Positions 36,547-46,628 are shown, counted from the first letter of the stretch. The stretch is 64,000 bases of DNA from Sphingorhabdus sp. 109 (GCF_902506555.1 NZ_LR732707.1:2131290-2195289); one strand, 5' to 3'. Program-made: numbers and translations. The notes: generated from the sequence alone by a model not told the origin.

Positions 36547-37068
36547 CTATTCGACTGCGATCGGTGTGGAAATAAAGCCTACTTTTGCAAAGCCGGCACG
36601 CTGCATCGAATAGATTGCACCGCCGATGCACTTATAAGGCGTATTGATGTCACCGCGGATGTGAACTTCCGGCATATCTTCCGGTGTCATATTCTCGACG
36701 CCTCCAAAGGATTCAATCTGGTCCTCCAGCTGCTTGACCGCTTTGCTGACCAGCTCGTTGGAATCAACCGGGCTGGTACCCCAGTATACACGGCAGTTTC
36801 CGCCCGGCGTGGCTCCTGAATATCCTTCTTCGCCCGGATCACGTCCTGCGGCGTCCGTCGTGGTGATAGACAGCAGCACATTCTCTTTCTTCGTCGTGGT
36901 AACTTCAAAAGGAAGCACCGGCAGCTCGAGTTCCACGGTCTGGATAACCACGGGAACAGCGATCAGAAAAATGATCAGCAGCACCAGCATAACGTCCACG
37001 AGTGGGGTGGTATTAATATCGGATAGAGGAGTTTCCTCGCCGCTATCGCCCCCAACATTCATCGCCAT
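36547..37068 (-). CDS. exbD: ExbD/TolR-type biopolymer transport protein (first copy)
   Basis: 173 residues. N-terminal helix with SDINTTPLVDVMLVLLIIF and a periplasmic domain with an extra insertion containing Cys (EEGYSGATPGGNCRVYWG) and a later Cys (YKCIGGAIYSM); a disulphide is possible. It works with ExbB to couple proton flow to TonB. 44 bases separate it from the second exbD. Confidence 0.9.
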   Translation of the reverse strand: MAMNVGGDSGEETPLSDINTTPLVDVMLVLLIIFLIAVPVVIQTVELELPVLPFEVTTTKKENVLLSITTTDAAGRDPGEEGYSGATPGGNCRVYWGTSPVDSNELVSKAVKQLEDQIESFGGVENMTPEDMPEVHIRGDINTPYKCIGGAIYSMQRAGFAKVGFISTPIAVE

Positions 37069-37174
37069 AGGATTTTATCCTCTCAAAACTAAACATCTGA
37101 AGGAAGCGAAGGCCTCCTTGTCGTGCGTTGGCCGGGTTGCTGCGTGATACACGGCGGGCAACCCGGCCTACGGC

Positions 37175-37933
37175 TTACTTCTTCGCGGCAGGCGCAGCTG
37201 GTTTCGCAGCAGGCTTGGCAGCAGCAGCGTTCGCAACTGGCTTAACGCCGCCGTCCGAAGCCATGTAGCCCAGAACGTCATTGGAGAATGCAGCCAGCTG
37301 TTCGGAGATGCGCTTGTTGCGTCCCTGCAGCCAGTTGTAGGCGAGAACGGCAGGAACAGCCACACCAAGACCCAGCGCGGTCATGATCAGGGCTTCACCA
37401 ACAGGACCAGCAACAGCGTCGATCGATGCCTGGCCGGCGATGCCGATCTTGATCAGGGCGCGATAGATGCCGATAACCGTACCGAACAGGCCGATGAACG
37501 GCGACGTTGCACCAACGGTAGCCAACCATGGAAGACCGGTAGCGAGCTTCGACTTGATCAGATCCTGCGACCGTTCGATCGAACCGTGCAGCCAGTCGTG
37601 CGCTTCAACCGGGTCGGTCAATTTGGCGTGATCAGCGTCTGCCTTGATCGCGTCGTCGACGATCTGGCGGTAGGCGGAATTCTTGTCGAGCTTGGCAGCG
37701 CCTTCCTTGAGGCTGCCTGCGCGCCAGAAAGTCGAGCGCATTGCAGCACCCTGCTTCATGACCTTGTTCTGCTCGAACAATTTCGAGAACAGGATGTAGA
37801 AAGACGATACCGACATGATGGTCAGAATTGCGAGAACAGACCATGCGATAACGCCGCCCTGTTCCATTGCTTCCCAAAAACCGAAAGCATTTTGTGGAGC
37901 CGCCGGTGCAGCGGCCAGAATTTCAATCAACAT
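37175..37933 (-). CDS. exbB: ExbB/TolQ-type proton channel
   Basis: 252 residues from the ATG at 37933, which has GAGGGGAA upstream. Three membrane segments; the MotA/TolQ/ExbB core is seen in LATVGATSPFIGLFGTVIGIYRALIKIG and EALIMTALGLGVAVPAVLAYNWL. A Lys/Ala/Pro C-terminal tail (AAKPAAKPAAPAAKK) is typical of this group. It powers TonB for the many receptors of this organism, including the two at 56.8-61.8 kb. Confidence 0.93.
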   Translation of the reverse strand: MLIEILAAAPAAPQNAFGFWEAMEQGGVIAWSVLAILTIMSVSSFYILFSKLFEQNKVMKQGAAMRSTFWRAGSLKEGAAKLDKNSAYRQIVDDAIKADADHAKLTDPVEAHDWLHGSIERSQDLIKSKLATGLPWLATVGATSPFIGLFGTVIGIYRALIKIGIAGQASIDAVAGPVGEALIMTALGLGVAVPAVLAYNWLQGRNKRISEQLAAFSNDVLGYMASDGGVKPVANAAAAKPAAKPAAPAAKK

Positions 37934-37978
37934 TTTAACATTCCCCTCAGGATAAACTAATTGCAATAAACTGTTGTT

Positions 37979-38007
37979 GGGAAGGGTTAGTTGGAGGAGC
38001 CCTTCCC
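37979..38007. other. Hairpin between tonB and exbB
   Basis: GGGAAGGG and CCCTTCCC form a perfect eight-base stem with a 13-base loop right after the tonB stop codon. No T run follows on the minus strand, so it may be an mRNA-processing or stability element and not a full terminator. Confidence 0.5.
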
Positions 38008-38014
38008 GATTACA

Positions 38015-38671
38015 TTATTCCGGTATCTGCCAACGTACGGCGTTGGCGTAATAACCGGTGGTAGGTTCACCGTTCGCGTCCAGAGAAGGTCTGAAGCGCG
38101 CACGCCGCGTCAGGTTTTTGCAGGCAGCCTGGTCAAGATCAGCATGGCCGCTAGAACCTGTGATCTGACAATCAGTTACCCGACCATTTGCTCCGACGGT
38201 TAGCCGGAAACGTGTGGTCCCTTCGCGTTCTTCACGCAGAGCCCGCGAAGGATAGTCATTCGCATTGGCCCAGTTCCCCGGATTACCGCGAGGCTCCGGA
38301 TTTGCGCGCTGTGGCGGTGGCGGAGGCGGTGGTGCCGGTGGAGCGGCAACAACCGGTGCCGGAGGTGGCGGCGCAGTCGGTACGGTCCGGATTACCGGCC
38401 GCGGTGCAACCACGGGAGCCACGATTGGCGGAGGCGACACTACGGGTGGCGGCTCGATCGGCTGGTCTGGCGGAGGTGGAGGTGGCTCCTCAGGTTCTTC
38501 CGGTGGTTCTTCCTCTTCAATGTCGATCATGTCCAGCTGCGTGGCAACCTTCTTGACGGCAGTATAGGCTAGCCCAGTGACCAGCGCATAGCCAAGTAAC
38601 AGGTGAATGATTACGACAAGAACGATCGATATGATCTTGTTCGAACTCATCTCTTGGTCAGCATAAGCCAT
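38015..38671 (-). CDS. tonB: TonB energy transducer
   Basis: 218 residues. One N-terminal membrane helix (about 10-32), a long Pro-rich periplasmic spacer (EEEEPPEEPEEPPPPPPDQP and further PPP runs, about 50-125) and a C-terminal TonB domain (NDYPSRALREEREGTTRFRL, VTDCQITGSSGHADLD, RARFRPSLDANG). It spans the periplasm to energise TonB-dependent receptors. First gene of the operon. Confidence 0.93.
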   Translation of the reverse strand: MAYADQEMSSNKIISIVLVVIIHLLLGYALVTGLAYTAVKKVATQLDMIDIEEEEPPEEPEEPPPPPPDQPIEPPPVVSPPPIVAPVVAPRPVIRTVPTAPPPPAPVVAAPPAPPPPPPPQRANPEPRGNPGNWANANDYPSRALREEREGTTRFRLTVGANGRVTDCQITGSSGHADLDQAACKNLTRRARFRPSLDANGEPTTGYYANAVRWQIPE

Positions 38672-38941
38672 TCAGAAATGTAACTCCTTTTTCCCCATCA
38701 CAAGGTATTATTCTCCATTGCTGAAGTTCCAGACAAAGAGCGAGAGGCTTGGAACAAACCGTCGCGACCCTTTTTATCCCCGTGACAACTTTTCGTTCGC
38801 TTGAAAGCCATCTTAAATTTGTTTTAACGTGCTAGTTCCACGCAGGCAATCGCTTTGTTGGTTCAGCAGCGATTAAGCTGTTAAAGGCCTAAAATACGGG
38901 CTAAAAACTGCCTATCATAAATGTTAAAACAAGGGAAAATC

Positions 38942-39778
38942 ATGCGCTTTTTCACGATGTTTGCGGTCACGCTGTTTTTCTCTCAAATTGCTGGCATTCC
39001 GGCTTTTTCACAGGTTTCGGGCGATGGTGACAGCCTGCAATATGCCGACATTGCAGACCTTAGCGAGAACGCTCCTATCATCGCCCATGTAACGGTTAAA
39101 AAAGCGATTGAAGTAGACCCCGAACGCGCGCCGAATGCGCCACCGAACACCCGGCGTTTTTATATAATTGCATCGACCAATGCCCTGATTCGCGGCGACG
39201 GAGGCATCGGTGAAACGATTCGTTATGTAACAGATTTGCCGCTGGACAATCGCGGGCGCGCTCCGAAAATCAAAAAGAAGCCCTTCATCATATTTGCCCG
39301 CCGCGCGCCCGGCAGCGGTGACAATGTGCAGTTGACCGCAAAGGACGGCCAGATCGCCTGGACAGCCAGTCGGGAACAGCGCATCCGTTCGCTGGTCCGC
39401 GAACTGGTTGCCCATGACGCACCGCCCGCGATTTCCCGGATCGCCAGCGCGTTTCACGTGCCGGGTACAATCATCGGTGAAGGGGAGACGCAGATTTTTC
39501 TGGAAACCGAAAGCGGTTCACCGATTTCGATTACCATATTGAAACGGGCTGGCCAGCAGCGGTTCTGGGCCGTCTCGCTGGGAGAGATTGTCGATGAAGC
39601 CGCCCGTGCTCCGATGAGAAACAGCCTGCTCTGGTACCGGCTGGCCTGTTTCCTCCCCCGTCAGTTGCCAGCCAGCGCATTGGCCGGCAATGCACCGGCC
39701 GATGCACGGCAAGCCAGCAGCGACTACCAGATGGTGCTCAACGATCTCGGCGACTGCCCGCGCTCACGCCAGCCCTGA
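38942..39778 (+). CDS. Unknown secreted protein of sphingomonads
   Basis: 278 residues from ATG 38942 (AGGGAAAA upstream). Signal peptide to about residue 20 (ending AFS). The mature protein has an SLQYADIADLSENAPIIAHVTV segment, mixed strands, a TRRFYIIASTNALI stretch, and two Cys near the C-terminus (RLACFLPR and LGDCPRSRQP) that could pair. I do not recognise a named domain. Divergent from tonB across a roughly 270-base AT-rich promoter space. Confidence 0.65.
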   Translation: MRFFTMFAVTLFFSQIAGIPAFSQVSGDGDSLQYADIADLSENAPIIAHVTVKKAIEVDPERAPNAPPNTRRFYIIASTNALIRGDGGIGETIRYVTDLPLDNRGRAPKIKKKPFIIFARRAPGSGDNVQLTAKDGQIAWTASREQRIRSLVRELVAHDAPPAISRIASAFHVPGTIIGEGETQIFLETESGSPISITILKRAGQQRFWAVSLGEIVDEAARAPMRNSLLWYRLACFLPRQLPASALAGNAPADARQASSDYQMVLNDLGDCPRSRQP

Positions 39779-39895
39779 GACTCTACCTACCTATATTGTC
39801 CAGCCGATAACGGCCAACTTATACTGGCATTCGTTCAGGGCGGCGCTAATAAGGCGCCAACCATCCCACCTGAATCGCAAAAAGGCTTATTCACC

Positions 39896-41194
39896 ATGAC
39901 TGCTCCGCTACGCATCGCGCTCGCCGGACTGGGTACCGTCGGCACCGGCGTTATCCGGCTGATAGAAGAAAATGGCGCCATGATCACGCAACGGGCCGGT
40001 CGTCCGATCGTGGTAACCGCTGTCTCGGCCCGTGACCGCAACCGAGACCGCGGCATCGACCTGACACCTTATTCCTGGTGCGACAGGACCGCAGATCTGG
40101 CGACCCATGATGATGTCGACTGCGTTGTCGAGCTGATCGGCGGTTCCGACGGGACCGCGCTGGAACTGGCGCGGCAGAGTCTGGCGGCCGGCAAGTCATT
40201 CGTTACTGCCAACAAGGCCATGATCGCCCATCACGGGATGGAATTGGCACAGGCTGCGGAAAATGCGAATCTCTCGCTTCGCTATGAAGCCGCAGTCGCC
40301 GGCGGGATACCCGTGATCAAGGGATTGCGCGACGGTGCCTCGGCCAACCGGATCGAGCGGGTCTATGGCATTCTTAATGGCACCTGCAATTATATCCTCA
40401 CGGCAATGGAAAAACACGGCCGCGACTTTGACGAAGTGCTGCAGGAAGCGCAGGAGATCGGCTATGCCGAAGCCGATCCCAGTTTCGACATTGACGGTGT
40501 CGATGCGGCCCACAAGCTCGCCATCCTGGCGGCACTGTCATTCGGCAAGGCGCTCGACTTCGACGGTGTCGAGATCGACGGCATCCGCCATATCATGGCG
40601 GCGGATATCGGTCAGGCCAAGGCCTTGGGCTATCGCATCCGCCTGCTCGGCATGGCCCGGATCGACAATGGGAAACTGTTCCAGCGGGTCAATCCCTATC
40701 TGGTACCGGAAAATCATCCGCTGGCCCATATCGAGGGTTCGACCAATGCCGTGGTTGCCGAGGGCAATTTTTCCGGCCGCCTGATGTTTCAGGGCGCCGG
40801 TGCCGGCGAAGGGCCGACGGCTTCGGCCGTCATGGCCGACCTGATCGATATCGCGCGCGGCGATGCCGGGACGGTCTTTGCCGCCCCTGCCAGCGCTATG
40901 GAGCCTTGCGAACGGGCCGAAAGCGGCAACCGGACCGGCAAAAGCTATGTTCGCTTCATCGTCGCCGACAAACCCGGTGTGCTCGCCGAAATCACCGCCG
41001 CCATGCGCGATGCAAATGTTTCGATCGAAAGCCTCATCCAGACCGCGAAAACCGATGAAGGGTCAGTGCTGATCTCCATGGTTACCCATGACAGCCGTGA
41101 GCGCAATGTCTCGGAAAGCCTGGAAGCCCTGTCCACCTCCACCAGCTTACAGGCTGTTCCCGTGGTGATGCATCTGCTGAGCGATCAGGACTGA
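39896..41194 (+). CDS. hom: Homoserine dehydrogenase
   Basis: 432 residues. N-terminal NAD(P)-binding fold (ALAGLGTVGTGVIRL), catalytic domain with FVTANKAMIAHHG, AAVAGGIPVIKGLRDG, GILNGTCNYIL and EADPSFDIDGVDAAHKLAIL, and a C-terminal ACT domain (RFIVADKPGVLAEITAAMRDANVSIESLIQ split over the fold) for feedback by threonine. It makes homoserine for Thr and Met. It is followed by glpX 128 bases on. Confidence 0.95.
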   Translation: MTAPLRIALAGLGTVGTGVIRLIEENGAMITQRAGRPIVVTAVSARDRNRDRGIDLTPYSWCDRTADLATHDDVDCVVELIGGSDGTALELARQSLAAGKSFVTANKAMIAHHGMELAQAAENANLSLRYEAAVAGGIPVIKGLRDGASANRIERVYGILNGTCNYILTAMEKHGRDFDEVLQEAQEIGYAEADPSFDIDGVDAAHKLAILAALSFGKALDFDGVEIDGIRHIMAADIGQAKALGYRIRLLGMARIDNGKLFQRVNPYLVPENHPLAHIEGSTNAVVAEGNFSGRLMFQGAGAGEGPTASAVMADLIDIARGDAGTVFAAPASAMEPCERAESGNRTGKSYVRFIVADKPGVLAEITAAMRDANVSIESLIQTAKTDEGSVLISMVTHDSRERNVSESLEALSTSTSLQAVPVVMHLLSDQD

Positions 41195-41322
41195 TTCCGC
41201 CTCCGGTTGCAGCCGCAGCCGGAGCTATCAACCGGGGATCGGGAAAAGCTGTCTCGACATTGCAATATCGCTCCCCTATCGAGAATTCGAAATTGCCCCT
41301 TACAGAAGGACTGATCGATAAT

Positions 41323-42297
41323 ATGCCACAAGCAAGCGACATATTGGACCGCGTACTGGTCATGGAAATGGTACGCGTTACCGAAGCAGCCGCCATATCG
41401 GCAGCCAATCTGATTGGCCGCGGCGACGAAAAAGCCGCCGATGCGGCTGCCGTCGAAGCGATGCGCGCCGCGCTTAACGAACTGGACATTTGCGGTACGG
41501 TCGTGATCGGCGAAGGCGAACGCGACGAAGCGCCGATGCTGTTTATCGGAGAAAAGGTCGGCCGCGGCTGCGAAGGCAAAGCCCCGGCAATCGATATTGC
41601 GCTTGACCCTCTGGAAGGCACAACCATCACCGCCAAGGCCGGTGCCAATGCTCTGGCCGTGCTGGCCATTGCGGAACAGGGCAATCTGCTGAACGCGCCT
41701 GATGTCTATATGGACAAGCTTGCGGTTGGTCCTGGCTATTCGCCAGACATTATCGATCTCAACAAGTCGGTCACCGAAAATGTCGCCGCCGTTGCCAAGG
41801 AAAAAGGGGTCGAGCCGGCCGAAATTATCGTCTGTGTTCTGGATCGTCCACGGCACGACAAGATCATCGCCGAATTGCGCGAAATCGGATGCGGCATCAT
41901 GCTGATCCCGGACGGAGATGTTGCCGGCGTGATCGCAACCACCGACGAAGATACAACGGTCGACATGTATATGGGCAGCGGCGGCGCGCCCGAAGGCGTG
42001 CTTGCAGCGGCCGCGCTGCGCTGCGTCGGCGGGCAGTTCAAGGGCCGCCTGCTGTTCCGCAATGACGACGAGCGCCAGCGCGCCTATAAATGGGGTATCG
42101 AGGATCTGGACAAGGTCTATGACCTGAAAGAACTGGCCAAGGGCGATGTTATCTTTGCCGCTACCGGCGTGACCCACGGTTCGCTGCTGGAAGGCGTCAA
42201 GAAATTGCGCGGTGGCAAAATGACCACGGAAAGCGTTGTCATGCGCGCTTCTTCCGGCACCGTACGCTGGGTCAAGAGCGAGCATCGCGAAAGCTGA
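41323..42297 (+). CDS. glpX: Class II fructose-1,6-bisphosphatase
   Basis: 324 residues from ATG 41323 (AAGGA upstream). Metal-binding motifs of GlpX: VVIGEGERDEAPMLF, DIALDPLEGTTITAKAG, LDRPRHDKIIAELREIG and GAPEGVLAAAALRCVGGQF. It hydrolyses fructose-1,6-bisphosphate in gluconeogenesis. Two bases separate it from the following hydrolase gene, so they may be cotranscribed. Confidence 0.95.
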   Translation: MPQASDILDRVLVMEMVRVTEAAAISAANLIGRGDEKAADAAAVEAMRAALNELDICGTVVIGEGERDEAPMLFIGEKVGRGCEGKAPAIDIALDPLEGTTITAKAGANALAVLAIAEQGNLLNAPDVYMDKLAVGPGYSPDIIDLNKSVTENVAAVAKEKGVEPAEIIVCVLDRPRHDKIIAELREIGCGIMLIPDGDVAGVIATTDEDTTVDMYMGSGGAPEGVLAAAALRCVGGQFKGRLLFRNDDERQRAYKWGIEDLDKVYDLKELAKGDVIFAATGVTHGSLLEGVKKLRGGKMTTESVVMRASSGTVRWVKSEHRES

Positions 42298-42299
42298 CA

Positions 42300-43541
42300 A
42301 TGGCCATCGCCAGCCTGCTGTCGCCCAACCATCTCGCATCCCGAGCCAGATGGGCGATTCTGGCTTTGCCCTGGCTGATAGCCGGATGCGTGACACCGGT
42401 TGACTATGGCAAGATCCGCCATTCCGACTATGTCGCCGCCGAACGGTGCAATCCCGAGCCGGATGCCGCGTTGGCACCAGATGCCGCTGAAAGGCCGTTT
42501 TTCTTTGTCACGAGCCGGCTGCCGGACTGCCTGACCGAGAATATCCGGCTGCTGCATCATCGAGGCGACAAGGTCCGCTACGGCCGTTTTGCCGGGCCGC
42601 AGGAGGTGGAACGCGAACCGGGAAAAACCACCCGTACCATCCCCCTCGCATTCTCCGATTCGCAGCAATGGTGGGCCAATCTTGCCGCTGGAATGCAAAA
42701 TGCGGATGGTCGCGTGTTGCTCTATGTCCACGGCTATCGGGAGACCTTTTTCACCAGTTCGCGCGACACCGACCAGATCATGCGACTGACCGGCTTTGCC
42801 GGCCCGGCGATCCAGTATAGCTGGCCCTCGCAGGGCGCCCTGCTGAAATATCCCGTCGATGAGACCAATATGTACTGGGACGAGCGCAATTTCCGCAAGT
42901 TCCTGATGCAGCTGGCTCAGCTCGAAACGACCAAGGAAATTGTGCTGATTTCCCATTCGCTCGGCGCGCGGCTGGTACTGCCGTCGGTGGAATATGTCGA
43001 CCGCAACGTACCCAATGGCGATTCGAGTGTCATTTCGAACATCATTCTGGTCTCGCCGGATGTCGATACCCAGGATTTCGAACGCGATATCGCCGAGGAA
43101 ATATTGTCCGAGCGGCGGGTGCGCAACGACCGGCGGATCACCGTATACGCATCGATCAAGGATCGCGCCCTGTCGCTGTCCGATGACATCCACGGCTATC
43201 CCCGGCTCGGCTACCCACGCTGTTTCAGTCCGTTCGAGGCTGCGGAACTCGAGGCCCGCGGCCTTCCCGAGCGTTGCTATGCGGCGCATCCGAAATATGC
43301 CGAAGCGATCGGCAAGGCGGCGCTGACCATCATCGACACGACCGCCGTCAGCCGGGGCCGCACCGGCCACAGCAACTATCTGCAAAGCGCACCGGCCTGC
43401 AGCGATTTCGCCGCGGTCGTCAGCGGCGAAAGAATGCCGGAAGGACGCGAACCAACCCATCTCGGGCATGTCTTCGTCCTGCCACCGATCGCCTCGGACG
43501 AGAAGCCCGATCATCTGGCGATCTGCCGCCGCAAGGAATGA
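42300..43541 (+). CDS. Alpha/beta-hydrolase lipoprotein (DUF900 type)
   Basis: 413 residues. The N-terminus WLIAGCVTP looks like a lipobox (Cys about residue 30). The catalytic domain has VLLYVHGYRETF (oxyanion region) and the nucleophile elbow ISHSLGAR, as in the DUF900 group of serine hydrolases; IILVSPDVDTQDFERDI follows. Substrate unknown. Its stop overlaps the next gene (ATGA). Confidence 0.82.
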   Translation: MAIASLLSPNHLASRARWAILALPWLIAGCVTPVDYGKIRHSDYVAAERCNPEPDAALAPDAAERPFFFVTSRLPDCLTENIRLLHHRGDKVRYGRFAGPQEVEREPGKTTRTIPLAFSDSQQWWANLAAGMQNADGRVLLYVHGYRETFFTSSRDTDQIMRLTGFAGPAIQYSWPSQGALLKYPVDETNMYWDERNFRKFLMQLAQLETTKEIVLISHSLGARLVLPSVEYVDRNVPNGDSSVISNIILVSPDVDTQDFERDIAEEILSERRVRNDRRITVYASIKDRALSLSDDIHGYPRLGYPRCFSPFEAAELEARGLPERCYAAHPKYAEAIGKAALTIIDTTAVSRGRTGHSNYLQSAPACSDFAAVVSGERMPEGREPTHLGHVFVLPPIASDEKPDHLAICRRKE

Positions 43542-44128
43542 CGAGCCGCCCACCCGACGCGCTGGCCGGCCTGCTGAACGAAATCCGGGCCTGCACGATC
43601 TGCACCGGTCTGCCGCTCGGCCCCAAACCCCTGGTACAGGCGGACAGCGCCGCGCGGATCCTGCTGGTCGGTCAGGCGCCGGGCAGCAAGACCCACGAGA
43701 AAGGCCGTCCGTTCGACGATGTCAGCGGCAAGCGGCTGCGCGACTGGCTGGGCGTGACCGAAGAGCAATTCTACGATCCGCGCCTGTTCGCGATCGTGCC
43801 GATGGGATTCTGCTTTCCCGGCAGCGGCAAGGGCGGAGACATGCCGCCACGACCGGAATGCGCGCCGGCCTGGCGCAAGCCGCTGCTCGAGGCCCTGCCC
43901 AATATCCGGCTGACGCTGGTTCTGGGCCAGCATGCGATGAACTGGCATCTGGGAGAGCGCAAATCCCGCACGCTTACCGAAACGGTGAAACGCTGGCGGG
44001 AGTTCTGGCCGGAGCTATTGCCCCTGCCCCACCCCAGCCCGCGCAATATCCGCTGGTTCAAGGCCAATCCCTGGTTCGAAGCGGATGTGATACCGGTCCT
44101 GCAGGACCGTGTGCGCGAGCTGATCTAG
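43538..44128 (+). CDS. Uracil-DNA glycosylase superfamily protein
   Basis: 196 residues from ATG 43538. Motif A region LLVGQAPGSKTHEKGRPF and motif B LPHPSPRNIRWFKANPWFE are present. Four Cys (CTIC near the N-terminus, GFCFPG and PECAPAW later) fit the Fe-S cluster of family 4-like glycosylases. It removes uracil or related bases from DNA. It overlaps the convergent flavodoxin-like gene by four bases. Confidence 0.82.
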   Translation: MTSRPPDALAGLLNEIRACTICTGLPLGPKPLVQADSAARILLVGQAPGSKTHEKGRPFDDVSGKRLRDWLGVTEEQFYDPRLFAIVPMGFCFPGSGKGGDMPPRPECAPAWRKPLLEALPNIRLTLVLGQHAMNWHLGERKSRTLTETVKRWREFWPELLPLPHPSPRNIRWFKANPWFEADVIPVLQDRVRELI

Positions 44129-44616
44129 AATATACCCATAGCGAGGCCCGCCGATATCGTGGCACCCGTCTCGGCACATCGCTGGCGGTCGGTTTCGGAA
44201 ATCGTTTTCGGTGCCAATATCTGCTTTTCAGTCTGCGCATGGGTGCAGACTATGAGGCTGTCGATGACTTTCTTGAGCCGCCAGCCGGTGGCGATCCGCT
44301 CCAGCTGTTTCTGCGCATTCTCGCCATCCGATCCGGCGCAGATCATTGCCGCATAGGAGCGGCCTTCGATCTTCCCAAGCAAGGGATAATAGCAGCGATC
44401 GAAAAAGGCTTTCATCACCCCGGCAATCGCCGCCAGATTTTCCGGCGTCGCAAAAATATAGCCGTCGGCGGACAGCATATGCTCCGGCTGGCAGTCTTCC
44501 GCGCGCAGGATGTCTATTTCGATGCCATGCTCAACCTGCCCTGCCCGGGCAGCGGCCTCGACCATCTGCGCGGTGCCGCCGGTATAGCTGTAATAGATGA
44601 TCAGAAGCTTTTTCAT
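44125..44616 (-). CDS. Flavodoxin-fold NAD(P)H oxidoreductase
   Basis: 163 residues from ATG 44616 with a strong GGGAGAAGG upstream. FMN-binding loop YYSYTGGTAQMVEAAARAG, then DGYIFATPENLAAIAGVMKAFFDRCYYPLLGKIEGR and AAMICAGSDGENAQ, as in the NADPH-dependent FMN reductase/WrbA-like group. It probably reduces flavin or quinone. Divergent from recJ, 65 bases away. Confidence 0.85.
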   Translation of the reverse strand: MKKLLIIYYSYTGGTAQMVEAAARAGQVEHGIEIDILRAEDCQPEHMLSADGYIFATPENLAAIAGVMKAFFDRCYYPLLGKIEGRSYAAMICAGSDGENAQKQLERIATGWRLKKVIDSLIVCTHAQTEKQILAPKTISETDRQRCAETGATISAGLAMGIF

Positions 44617-44681
44617 CGCCTTCTCCCTAGCAAGCAACAGACCGATTGTCAGCGCCGCTGCTTTGACGCATAGCACCGGCC

Positions 44682-46448
44682 ATGAGTGCAGTATTGAATG
44701 TAGAAAAATCCCTGTCCGGCCAGAGCTGGCGCTGGCGCAGCACCAGCGCCGACGCGCGCGATCCGGGTTTCCAGCCCGATGACCTGGTCACCCAGCTGCT
44801 GCTCGCCCGCGGCGCCAGCCGGGAAACGCTCGCGGTCAACCGCGAGCCGACAATCCGCGGTTTCATGCCCGATCCCTCGGTTTTTCAGGATATGGACAAG
44901 GCGGCGGAGCGCCTGGCCCTCGCCATCAAAAATCAGGAAAAGGTCACGATATTCGGCGATTATGACGTCGATGGCGCAACCAGTGCGGCGCTGCTGATCC
45001 GGCTGCTGCGTGACCTGGGGCTGGACGCGGGCTATTATATTCCCGACCGGCTGATGGAGGGCTACGGCCCCTCCGGCGAGGCCTTGGTCAAGCTGGGTGA
45101 ACAGGGTAGCAATCTGGTGGTCACCGTAGACTGTGGCGCGATGGCTTTCGATGCGCTCGACATGGCGCACCGGGCCGGGGTCGAAGTGATCGTCGTCGAC
45201 CATCACAAATGCGCGGTGGAATTGCCCAAGGCGATTGCGCTGGTCAATCCCAACCGGCTGGACGAAAGCGACGCCGGCGCCGAACATGGCCATCTCGCCG
45301 CCGTCGGCATGGCGTTCCTGCTTGGCGCGGCGCTGGTTCGCACGTTGCGCAACCAAGGCTTTTTCACGGACCGCGCCGAACCCAGATTATTGGAATTACT
45401 GGATATTGTCGCCCTCGGCACGGTTGCCGATGTCGCCCAGTTGCGCGGCCTCAACCGCGCCTTCGTCGCGCAAGGGATCAAGGTTCTGGCAGGGCGCCAG
45501 AATATCGGCCTCTCCGCGCTGATCGACGCCAGCCGGCTCAAACGCGCTCCAATCTGCTCCGATCTCGGCTTCGCGCTGGGGCCGCGAATCAATGCCGGCG
45601 GACGCGTCGGCAAATCGGATCTTGGCGTGCGGCTGCTGATCACCCGGGACCCGGAAGAAGCGCAGACAATCGCCGCCGAGCTGGATCATCTCAACCAGGA
45701 ACGGCGCGCGATCGAGGCCCATGTGCTGGAAGAGGCAGAAGCCATGTGCTCGGCCCAGCAAAACCAAGCGGTGGCGGTGCTTGCCGCCAAGGGGTGGCAC
45801 CCCGGCGTCATCGGTATTGTCGCCGGGCGGATCAAGGAGAAGTTGAACCGGCCGGCGATCATCATCGCGCTGGACGAAGAGGGCGTCGGCAAGGGCTCGG
45901 GCCGTTCGATCGGCGGCGTCGATCTGGGTGCCGCGATCATCGCGGCCAAGGACAGCGGCCTGCTGATCGCCGGCGGCGGCCATGCCATGGCTGCGGGCGT
46001 CACGGTCGCCGCGGACAAGGTCGATGCCTTCTCCGAATTTCTCAACGACCGGCTCGCCGGCAGCGTCGGCCAGGCGCAGGACGGCAAGGCGCTGCTGCTC
46101 GATGCGGTGCTGTCACCCAAGGGCGTCAATCCGACCATGGTCGAGGCCATGGACGGTGCCGGTCCCTATGGCATGGGCTGGCCCGCGCCGCGGATCGCCA
46201 CCGGACCGGTGCGAATCGTCAAATGTGATATTGTCGGCACCAACCATGTCCGGATGATCGTCAGCGGTGATGACGGAGCGTCGATCAAGACCATAGCCTT
46301 CCGGGCGGCAGAGAGCGATCTCGGCCAGACTTTGCTCAGCGCTCCCAGAGGACGCAAATTATGGATCGCCGGACGCGCCAAGATCGATGACTGGGGCAGC
46401 CGCCCGTCGGCAGAAATCCATCTGGAAGATGCCGCCTGGGCGGATTGA
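44682..46448 (+). CDS. recJ: Single-stranded-DNA-specific exonuclease RecJ
   Basis: 588 residues. DHH-family phosphoesterase motifs: FGDYDVDGATSAALL, VTVDCGA, VVDHHKC and LGTVADVAQL; DHHA1 part GWHPGVIGIVAGRIKEK and GKGSGRSIGGVDLGAAI with GGGHAMAAG. It digests single-stranded DNA 5' to 3' in recombination and mismatch repair. tRNA-Glu follows. Confidence 0.95.
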   Translation: MSAVLNVEKSLSGQSWRWRSTSADARDPGFQPDDLVTQLLLARGASRETLAVNREPTIRGFMPDPSVFQDMDKAAERLALAIKNQEKVTIFGDYDVDGATSAALLIRLLRDLGLDAGYYIPDRLMEGYGPSGEALVKLGEQGSNLVVTVDCGAMAFDALDMAHRAGVEVIVVDHHKCAVELPKAIALVNPNRLDESDAGAEHGHLAAVGMAFLLGAALVRTLRNQGFFTDRAEPRLLELLDIVALGTVADVAQLRGLNRAFVAQGIKVLAGRQNIGLSALIDASRLKRAPICSDLGFALGPRINAGGRVGKSDLGVRLLITRDPEEAQTIAAELDHLNQERRAIEAHVLEEAEAMCSAQQNQAVAVLAAKGWHPGVIGIVAGRIKEKLNRPAIIIALDEEGVGKGSGRSIGGVDLGAAIIAAKDSGLLIAGGGHAMAAGVTVAADKVDAFSEFLNDRLAGSVGQAQDGKALLLDAVLSPKGVNPTMVEAMDGAGPYGMGWPAPRIATGPVRIVKCDIVGTNHVRMIVSGDDGASIKTIAFRAAESDLGQTLLSAPRGRKLWIAGRAKIDDWGSRPSAEIHLEDAAWAD

Positions 46449-46628
46449 ACACGCGTTGAGACCAGACGCCGCTCCGGATCGAGGCCGCTGTTCCCGGGCC
46501 TGAAGACAAAGAGTTACGGGCGGTCCGGCGCGATGCGAAAAAAAAGCCCGATATTTCCGGTGAAAAGAGGGTTGACCAAAGCCGAGCACCCCCCTAATGG
46601 CCGTGGCTCGCCGACCGGCAAACGGTAT

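Noticed and set aside
36050-37068. One exbD being a decayed duplicate of the other
   Set aside because: Both keep the membrane helix with the essential Asp and full length, and paired ExbD genes are usual in this group.
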